The position numbers and the translations under genes were made by a program. A DNA stretch of 19,297 nt from DATEPR01 sp036503065 (lineage in GTDB: Bacteria > Actinomycetota > Actinomycetes > Mycobacteriales > Pseudonocardiaceae), in assembly GCA_036503065.1 (NCBI GenBank), contig DASXXM010000544.1, forward strand, positions 1 through 19,297, given 5' to 3'. Below, one piece after another: positions 14,023 to 19,297 of the stretch (the stretch's first letter is position 1; the number at the start of each line of letters is the position of its first letter). Below the pieces are notes generated by a model that was not told the origin of the DNA, searched no databases, and worked only from the letters and a program-made list of their open reading frames with translations.

Positions 14023-15132
14023 ATGCCGGAAACACCGCCGTTACATCTCGCTGTCGCGCTGGACGGTGCCGGTTGGCATCCGGCCGCCTGGCGCGCGCCA
14101 GAGGCCCGGCCGGCAGCCCTGTTCACCGCCCCGTACTGGCTCGACCTCGTCCGCGATGCGGAGCGTGGGCTGCTCGACTTCGTCACCATCGAGGACTCGC
14201 TCGGGCTCCAGTCGACCCGGTCCGACCGGCCGGACGACCGGACCGACCAGGTCCGCGGGCGGCTGGACGCGGTGCTGATCGCGGCCAGGGTGGCACCGCT
14301 GACCACGCACATCGGGCTGGTGCCAACGGGTGTTGTCACGCACACCGAGCCGTTCCACCTCGCCAAGGCCATCGCCACCCTGGACTACGTCAGCACCGGC
14401 CGCGCCGGCTGGCGGGTCCAGGTCTCCGCACGGGCCGACAATGCGGCGCTGTTCGGCCGTCGGGACACGCTGACCGACCTGTCCGACGAGGCGGCCGACT
14501 ACGCCGAGGTGGTGCGCAGGCTGTGGGACAGCTGGGACGACGACGCGGAGATCCGCGACGCGGCCACCGGCCGGTTCATCGACCGGAACCGCCTGCACTA
14601 CATCGACTTCGCCGGACGGTGGTTCAGCGTCCGGGGGCCGTCCATCACGCCACGCCCGCCGCAGGGCCAGCCGGTGATCGCCGCGCCCTTCGGATTGGCG
14701 GCAGGCGCCGCCGACGTCGTCCTCGTGACGCCGGTCGACGCCGACCACGTCCGCGCTCTCGTAACGGAGATCCGGGCCGGCCGAACGGACACCGTGCACG
14801 TGTTCGGCGACCTCGTGGTGTTCCTGGACGAAACGCGGACGGACCGCCGCGCACGGTGGGACGAACTGGCGGGCGAGCCGTACTCCTCGGACGCGCTGAT
14901 CTTCGCGGGCACCGCGGCCGAACTCGTGGACCTGTTGCTGGACTGGCAGAACGCGGGCCTGTCCGGGTTCCGGCTGCGGCCGGCCGGGCTGCCGCACGAC
15001 CTGACCGCGATCGTCGAACACGTCGTGCCGGAACTCCAGCGACGCGGCCGTTTCCGTCGCGCCTATGAGGCCGACACCCTGCGCGGACTGCTGGGCCTGC
15101 CACGCCCGGCCAACCGCTACACCGCCGCGTGA
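14023..15132 (+). CDS. LLM-class flavin-dependent monooxygenase 1 (NtaA-like)
   Basis: A 369-residue luciferase-like (beta/alpha)8-barrel flavin monooxygenase. Supporting segments are LHLAVALDGAGWHPAAWR at the start, GLLDFVTIEDSLGLQ, HIGLVPTGVVTHTEPFHLAKA, and LDYVSTGRAGWRVQVS, the last typical of NtaA/SnaA/DszA-type proteins. A strong ribosome site AAGGGGG (14008-14014) precedes the ATG, marking the operon start after a 148-base gap; no confident promoter is seen. The stop overlaps a GTG (GTGA at 15129). The substrate is unknown. Family members oxidise organosulfur compounds or aminopolycarboxylates with reduced flavin supplied by a partner reductase. Confidence 0.88.
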   Translation: MPETPPLHLAVALDGAGWHPAAWRAPEARPAALFTAPYWLDLVRDAERGLLDFVTIEDSLGLQSTRSDRPDDRTDQVRGRLDAVLIAARVAPLTTHIGLVPTGVVTHTEPFHLAKAIATLDYVSTGRAGWRVQVSARADNAALFGRRDTLTDLSDEAADYAEVVRRLWDSWDDDAEIRDAATGRFIDRNRLHYIDFAGRWFSVRGPSITPRPPQGQPVIAAPFGLAAGAADVVLVTPVDADHVRALVTEIRAGRTDTVHVFGDLVVFLDETRTDRRARWDELAGEPYSSDALIFAGTAAELVDLLLDWQNAGLSGFRLRPAGLPHDLTAIVEHVVPELQRRGRFRRAYEADTLRGLLGLPRPANRYTAA

Positions 15133-15146
15133 ACCCGGGAGCCCCA

Positions 15147-16493
15147 GTGACCAAAGAGATCCACCTCGCGGCGCACTTCCCCGGTGTGAACAACACCACG
15201 GTGTGGAGCGACCCCGCGTCCGGCAGCCAGATCGACTTCGCGTCGTTCGCGCACCTGGCGCGGACCGCGGAGCGGGCCAAGTTCGACTTTCTCTTTCTGG
15301 CCGAGGGATTGCGGCTGCGCGAGCAGGGCGGCGAGATCTACGACCTGGACGTGGTCGGCCGGCCGGACACGTTCACGGTGCTGGCCGCGATCGCCGCGGT
15401 CACCGAGCATCTCGGCCTCGCCGGCACGATCAACTCCACGTTCAACGAGCCCTACGAGGTGGCCCGGCAGTTCGCCAGCCTGGACCACCTGTCCGGCGGG
15501 CGGACCGCGTGGAACGTGGTGACCTCGTGGGACGCGTTCACCGGCGAGAACTTCCGGCGCGGCGGTTACCTTCCGCAGGACGAGCGGTACGCGCGGGCCG
15601 CGCAGTTCCTGCGCGCGACCTGGGCGCTGTTCGACTCGTGGCGCGGTGACGAGATCGTCGCGGACAAGGAATCGGGCGTGTTCCTCGCCGACCCGCGAGC
15701 CGGCACGTTCGACCATCACGTCCCGCACTTCGACATCACGGGCCGGTTCAACGTGCCGCGCGGCCCCCAGGGCCGGCCGGTGATCTTCCAGGCGGGCGAC
15801 TCGAACGAGGGTCGCGAGTTCGCCGCCGCGACCGCGGACGCCATCTTCACCCGACACGGCACGCTCGACGCGGGCCGCGAGTTCTACGCCGACCTCAAGA
15901 ACCGGCTGCCCCGACACGGTCGAACAGGCGACGAACTGCTGATCCTGCCCGCGGTGACCGTGGTACTCGGCGACACCGACGCCGACGCGCAGGAGAAGGC
16001 GAACGTCATCCGGCACCAGCAGGTCAGCGGCCAGACCGCGATCAAGTTCCTCGAACAGCTGTGGAACCGCGACCTGAGCGCCTACGACCCGAACGGCCCG
16101 CTGCCCGACGTCGACCCGGCACCGGGGGAGAACACCATCGCCAAGGGCCGGGCCAGCGTCCGGATGAACCGCGATCCGCTCGCGGTGTCCCGGCAGTGGC
16201 GCGAGATCGCGGCCGCGAAGAACCTGTCCATCCGCGAGCTGATCATCGAGGTGACCGGTCGCCAGTCGTTCATCGGCACGCCGGCCGCGGTGGCCGCGGC
16301 CATGAACGGGTTCGTCCAGTCCGACGCGAGCGACGGCTTTATCCTGGTCCCGCATTTGACCCCCGGCGGTCTGGACGAATTCGCCGATACCGTGGTTCCG
16401 TTGCTCCAGGAACGCGGCGTGTTCCGTACCGAGTACCGGGGTAGCACGCTGCGCGAGCACCTTGGCCTGGCCGGCGAGAGGGTGGCGTCATGA
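15147..16493 (+). CDS. NtaA/SnaA/DszA-family FMN-dependent monooxygenase
   Basis: A 448-residue monooxygenase with clear hallmarks of the NtaA/SnaA/DszA (DmoA) family: HLAAHFPGVNNTTVW near the start, KFDFLFLAEGLRLREQG, LDHLSGGRTAWNVVTSW, FRRGGYLPQDERYARA, FDHHVPHFDITGRFNVPRG, and PVIFQAGDSNEGREFAA. The GTG at 15147, six bases after GGGAG, gives the family-typical N-terminus; the in-frame GTG at 15129 overlapping the previous stop would add six residues. Known members act on nitrilotriacetate, EDTA, dimethyl sulfide, dibenzothiophene sulfone or pristinamycin IIB. Which, if any, applies here cannot be read from sequence. It would need FMNH2 from a reductase. Confidence 0.92.
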   Translation: MTKEIHLAAHFPGVNNTTVWSDPASGSQIDFASFAHLARTAERAKFDFLFLAEGLRLREQGGEIYDLDVVGRPDTFTVLAAIAAVTEHLGLAGTINSTFNEPYEVARQFASLDHLSGGRTAWNVVTSWDAFTGENFRRGGYLPQDERYARAAQFLRATWALFDSWRGDEIVADKESGVFLADPRAGTFDHHVPHFDITGRFNVPRGPQGRPVIFQAGDSNEGREFAAATADAIFTRHGTLDAGREFYADLKNRLPRHGRTGDELLILPAVTVVLGDTDADAQEKANVIRHQQVSGQTAIKFLEQLWNRDLSAYDPNGPLPDVDPAPGENTIAKGRASVRMNRDPLAVSRQWREIAAAKNLSIRELIIEVTGRQSFIGTPAAVAAAMNGFVQSDASDGFILVPHLTPGGLDEFADTVVPLLQERGVFRTEYRGSTLREHLGLAGERVAS

Positions 16494-17551
16494 AGTTCCT
16501 CGCGATCACCCTGATCGTGCACGCGCCCGACCCGGTCACCGGGGTCGCGAAGCCGACCAGGGACCGGTTCCGGGAGGTCGTCGACAACGCCATTCTGGTG
16601 GAGGAACTGGGTTTCGACGGGTTCGGCGTCGGCGAGCGGCACGAGCGGCCGTTCATCTCGTCGTCGCCACCCGTGGTGCTCAGCCACATCGCCGCGCTCA
16701 CCTCGCGGATTCGGCTGTTCACCGCGGTGACCACGCTGAGCCTGCTGGACCCGGTCCGCGCCTACGAGGACTACGCCACCCTGGACAACCTGTCCGACGG
16801 TCGGCTAGAACTGATCATCGGCAAGGGAAACGGCTCCGCGCAACGGGAACTGTTCCACGCCACACCGGAAGACCAGTGGGACCGCAACAGCGAGGGCTAC
16901 GAACTGTTTCGTATGCTATGGCGGCAGGGCAAGGCGACCTGGTCCGGCCGATTTCGCCCGTCGCTGAACGAGGCAGAAGTGTGGCCGCGGCCGCTGCAGC
17001 AGCCCATCCGCGTCTGGCACGGCAGCGCCACCAGTAAGGCATCGGTCGATCTGGCCGCCCGCTACGGTGATCCGCTGTTCTCCGCCAACGTGACAAACGC
17101 GATCGAGCCCTACGCAGAACTGATCGACCACTACCGCGAACGGTGGGAGTTCCACGGCCACGACCCGGCCGACGCGATCGTCGGGGCCGGCACCGCGGGC
17201 TACTACTGCGCGCCGAGATCGCAGGACGCGATCGACGCCTACCGGCCGGTTTTCGAGGCGAGCCTCGGCTTCCAGCGCAGGCTCGGCGTCACCCCGGCGT
17301 TCACGTCCCTCGATGACTTCGTGGCACGCAGTTCCGCGCTGGTCGGCAGCCCGGAGCAGGTCATCGACAAGGTGCACCGCTACCACGCGCGGTTCGGCCA
17401 CACCGTCATGCACCTGCACGCGGACGCCGGCGCCCTCACCGACACCCAACACCGCGACTCGCTGGCGCTGTTCGCCACCGACATCGCTCCCGTGCTGCGC
17501 AAGGAAATCCCGGACCCACCGTGGCCGGCGGACCCGATCGGGGTGAAGTGA
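16490..17551 (+). CDS. LLM-class flavin-dependent oxidoreductase 3
   Basis: A 353-residue luciferase-like oxidoreductase. Typical segments are LVEELGFDGFGVGERHERPF, IAALTSRIRLFTAVTTLS, and YATLDNLSDGRLELIIGKGN, the last placing the usual flavin-phosphate glycine-rich loop. The C-terminal part has the LVGSPEQVIDKV motif seen in many members. The ATG overlaps the previous stop (ATGA at 16490), and the next gene overlaps as GTGA at 17548, so it is translationally coupled. It belongs to the same broad superfamily as its neighbours but is a distinct branch, so the operon is not simple recent duplication. Confidence 0.9.
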   Translation: MKFLAITLIVHAPDPVTGVAKPTRDRFREVVDNAILVEELGFDGFGVGERHERPFISSSPPVVLSHIAALTSRIRLFTAVTTLSLLDPVRAYEDYATLDNLSDGRLELIIGKGNGSAQRELFHATPEDQWDRNSEGYELFRMLWRQGKATWSGRFRPSLNEAEVWPRPLQQPIRVWHGSATSKASVDLAARYGDPLFSANVTNAIEPYAELIDHYRERWEFHGHDPADAIVGAGTAGYYCAPRSQDAIDAYRPVFEASLGFQRRLGVTPAFTSLDDFVARSSALVGSPEQVIDKVHRYHARFGHTVMHLHADAGALTDTQHRDSLALFATDIAPVLRKEIPDPPWPADPIGVK

Positions 17552-18729
17552 CCGTGGCAGGTGTCCCACTCTCGGTACTGGACCTGGTGCCGATCCCGTC
17601 CGGCTCGACCGCGACCGACGCGCTGCGCAACAGCATCGACCTGGCCCGCCACGCCGAACGCCTCGGCTACCGGCGCTACTGGTTCGCGGAACACCACCTC
17701 AACCCCGGCGTCGCCGGCACGTCCCCGCCGGTCGTGCTGGCACTGGTCGCCGCGGCGACCGACCACATCCGGCTCGGGGCGGGCGCGGTCCAGATGGGGC
17801 ATCGCACCGGCCTGTCGGTGGTGGAGGAGTTCGGCCTGATCGACGCCCTGCATCCGGGTCGGCTCGACCTCGGTCTCGGCCGGTCCGCCGGCCGCCCGAC
17901 AACAGCGCCGCCGGCACCCGCCGCGGTCGCACCCGGCCCGGTCGCACCCGGCCCGGTAGCCCCGGCGCCGCTCGCGGCCGCCACCGTCACGAACGGCCAG
18001 ACCGCCAACGGGCTGCGGATTCCGGCCCGGTTCTCGCCCGCGAACCTGCTCGGCTTACCCCGGTTCGCGCTGACCCGCATGTTGCTACAGCAGCCCAACG
18101 CCAAGGCACCCGAGTACAGCGGCCAGGTCGCCGACATCCTGGCGCTGCTGCGCGGCGACTACCGCTCCCCGGACGGTGTCGAAGCGCATGTGGTGCCCGG
18201 CGAGGGCGCCGAGATCGAGGTGTGGATCCTGGGGAGTAGCGGTGGCGAGAGCGCGCAGGTCGCGGGCGCCAACGCGCTGCGGTTCGCGGCGAGCTACCAC
18301 GTCAGCCCGGCGACGGTGCTGGAAGCGGTGACCGGGTACCGAGCCGCGTTCCACCCGTCCGCGGAACTGCCGCGCCCGTACGTCGCGGTCTCAGCGGACG
18401 TGGTCGTGGCCGACGATGACGCGACGGCGCGTGAACTGGCCACCGGCTATGGCCTGTGGGTGCGCAGTATCCGCACCGGCAGCGGCGCCATCCAGTTCCC
18501 CACCCCCGCCGAAGCCAGAACACACCAGTGGACCGACGAGGACCGCACCCTGGTCGAGGACAGGCTGGAAACCCAGTTCGTCGGCTCACCCGCGACAGTG
18601 GCAGACCAACTGACCCAACTCCGCGACGCAACCAACGCGGACGAACTGATCATCACAACCATCACCCACGACCACGCCGACCGCGTCCGCTCCTACCAAC
18701 TACTCGCCGAAGAATGGGCCAACCGCTGA
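17548..18729 (+). CDS. MsnO8-type LLM oxidoreductase
   Basis: A 393-residue luciferase-like oxidoreductase resembling the MsnO8 family (luciferase group 1): PLSVLDLVPIPSGSTATDAL at the start, GYRRYWFAEHHLNPGVAG, IRLGAGAVQMGHRTGLSVVE, and LHPGRLDLGLGRSAGRP. A Pro/Ala-rich insertion (about residues 118-145, including VAPGPVAPGPVAPAP) lies directly after the flavin-binding loop; see the 15-bp repeat. The start chosen is the GTG overlapping the previous stop, after GGGGTGAA; a second GTG two codons later is possible. The C-terminus ends LLAEEWANR. Its 3' tail has two degenerate copies downstream. Operon-mates suggest a joint role in flavin-dependent oxidation of a scavenged compound. Confidence 0.9.
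   Translation: MTVAGVPLSVLDLVPIPSGSTATDALRNSIDLARHAERLGYRRYWFAEHHLNPGVAGTSPPVVLALVAAATDHIRLGAGAVQMGHRTGLSVVEEFGLIDALHPGRLDLGLGRSAGRPTTAPPAPAAVAPGPVAPGPVAPAPLAAATVTNGQTANGLRIPARFSPANLLGLPRFALTRMLLQQPNAKAPEYSGQVADILALLRGDYRSPDGVEAHVVPGEGAEIEVWILGSSGGESAQVAGANALRFAASYHVSPATVLEAVTGYRAAFHPSAELPRPYVAVSADVVVADDDATARELATGYGLWVRSIRTGSGAIQFPTPAEARTHQWTDEDRTLVEDRLETQFVGSPATVADQLTQLRDATNADELIITTITHDHADRVRSYQLLAEEWANR
17926..17970 (+). repeat. 15-bp coding tandem repeat (VAPGP)
   Basis: GTCGCACCCGGCCCG occurs twice in perfect tandem (17926-17940, 17941-17955), followed by a diverged third unit GTAGCCCCGGCGCCG. Each unit encodes VAPGP or VAPAP in the MsnO8-type protein, lengthening a surface linker. Slippage is the likely origin. 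Confidence 0.9.
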
Positions 18730-18747
18730 TCGTATCCATCACCGCGC

Positions 18748-18770
18748 TATAGCATGCACGCTGCATGCTA
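18748..18770. repeat. TATAGCA-type palindrome C1
   Basis: TATAGCATG and CATGCTA pair around CACGCTG, followed by TTGCAA. It starts 18 bases after the stop of the last monooxygenase gene and could form its terminator hairpin. Confidence 0.85.
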
Positions 18771-18803
18771 TTGCAAGCTTCGAGGCTCGATCGTAGGTTC
18801 GGC

Positions 18804-18909
18804 GAACTGATCATCAGGACCATTGCCCGCGAGCACGCCGACCGTGTCCGCTCCTGCTAATTGCTCGCCGAAGAATGGGCCAACCCGCTGATCGGGCCCG
18901 TCATCACCG
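18804..18909 (+). repeat. Decayed copy 2 of the MsnO8 gene tail
   Basis: This stretch repeats the gene end at 18643 onward: GAACTGATCATCA is identical, and over about 90 bases I count 11 substitutions and one 1-base indel. Translated, it reads ELIIRTIAREHADRVRSC, stop, LLAEEWANP, compared with ELIITTITHDHADRVRSYQLLAEEWANR in the gene. The internal stop (CAA changed to TAA) shows that it is not coding. Palindrome C2 follows it, as C1 follows the real tail. Confidence 0.9.
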
Positions 18910-18912
18910 AAC

Positions 18913-18931
18913 AGCATGTATGCTGCATGCT
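18913..18931. repeat. TATAGCA-type palindrome C2
   Basis: AGCATG and CATGCT pair around TATGCTG, followed by ATAGCAAAG. It lies directly after tail copy 2, at nearly the same offset as C1 after the true gene tail. Confidence 0.85.
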
Positions 18932-18970
18932 ATAGCAAAGTCCTCGCCGAAGGCCTAATACGAATGGGTG

Positions 18971-19137
18971 GCTGACCCAACTGGCCGGCTCGACGACGCC
19001 ACGGACGCGGAGCCAAGTAAGGCGACAAAACGCCAAGGAAGCTGACCATGGCCATCGCCCGTAGTCACGCCGATCGCGTGCGCTCCTGCTAACTGCTCGC
19101 CGCGGAAAGGGCCAACCGCTCATCGCTTCTATCACTA
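18971..19137 (+). repeat. Decayed copy 3 of the MsnO8 gene tail
   Basis: From about 19038 the sequence again encodes a version of the gene end (KLTMAIARSHADRVRSC, stop, LLAAERANR). The upstream part from 18971 also resembles the gene around 18610 (CTGACCCAACT and GACGC blocks), with an insertion between. It shares the TGC TAA change with copy 2, so copies 2 and 3 are related to each other and not independently derived from the gene. Palindrome C3 follows. Confidence 0.8.
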
Positions 19138-19139
19138 TA

Positions 19140-19166
19140 CTATAGCATGCTTGCTGCATGCTATAG
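19140..19166. repeat. TATAGCA-type palindrome C3
   Basis: CTATAGCATG and CATGCTATAG pair perfectly (10-base arms) around CTTGCTG; this is the most perfect member in the window. Its right arm supplies the TAG stop codon of the truncated LLM gene on the minus strand. Confidence 0.9.
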
Positions 19167-19297
19167 CGCGGGCTTGGGCCAGGACCAGATCCGCTCGAAG
19201 TTGATGTGCTCGCCCGCGTAGCTGGCCTCGTCGTTGGTCCAGATCTCCTTAGCAAGATTTGCCCGGCTGGCAGGCTCCAATGACGCCACGGGCGTGG
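19161..19297 (-). pseudogene. Truncated F420-type LLM oxidoreductase gene (internal part)
   Basis: On the minus strand, entering from beyond the window, the frame reads RANLAKEIWTNDEASYAGEH and then FERIWSWPKPAL followed by TAG. This is the well-conserved central segment of F420-dependent LLM-class oxidoreductases (IWT.DEA..HGE, then WSWPKP). In full proteins about one hundred more residues normally follow. Here the frame ends inside palindrome C3. The gene is therefore 3'-truncated by, or at, the repeat. The rest lies outside the window. Confidence 0.75.

Noticed and set aside
18857..19255. Minus-strand open frame of about 130 codons at the right end
   Set aside because: It is out of frame with the recognisable F420-type LLM segment and crosses the palindromes and decayed gene tails, so it is not a real gene.

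Overview
High-GC DNA with GTG starts, ATGA/GTGA stop-start overlaps and apparently leaderless genes points to an actinomycete, perhaps Pseudonocardiales; that placement is inferred from style, not from a marker gene. The window has two functional blocks separated by a small accessory patch, and it is punctuated by an unusual AT-rich palindromic repeat.

Block 1 (about 330-10790) is a self-contained beta-mannan utilisation locus. A secreted GH26 beta-mannanase with a ricin-B lectin module (minus strand) is divergent from a cytoplasmic GH2 beta-mannosidase. A LacI-family regulator follows, then a five-gene Dpp/Opp-type ABC importer (lipoprotein, two permeases, two ATPases). Four copies of one palindromic operator (consensus near CACTTAACCGGTTTAGTG) lie in front of the mannanase, the mannosidase, the lacI gene and the importer, so the locus reads as one autoregulated LacI regulon: cut mannan outside, import oligomers, cleave mannose inside.

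The middle patch (10790-13365) holds phased palindromes, a phospholipase D gene fragment, a divergent CGNR zinc-finger regulator/RidA-like pair sharing a symmetrical start region, an aldo/keto reductase, and two repeat palindromes beside a 5'-truncated FMN reductase.

Block 2 (14023-18729) is a tightly overlapping operon of four luciferase-like (LLM) flavin monooxygenases, one clearly of the NtaA/SnaA/DszA type. The FMN reductase remnant next to it suggests a two-component flavin monooxygenase system, possibly for organosulfur or nitrogen-compound scavenging; the substrate is unknown.

The most unusual feature is the intergenic architecture. A palindrome of the form TATAGCATG-N7-CATGCTATA occurs in the right-hand array and in the AKR/FMN-reductase gap, and related half-motifs occur in the left array. 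At the right end the last LLM gene's 3' tail is followed by two decayed extra copies of that tail, interleaved with the palindromes, up to a truncated F420-type LLM gene on the other strand. The left edge shows the same pattern with three degenerate units, and the mannanase 3' end is itself duplicated as two abutting 36-bp units feeding a perfect hairpin. This gene-tail duplication pattern is not explained by any element I recognise.
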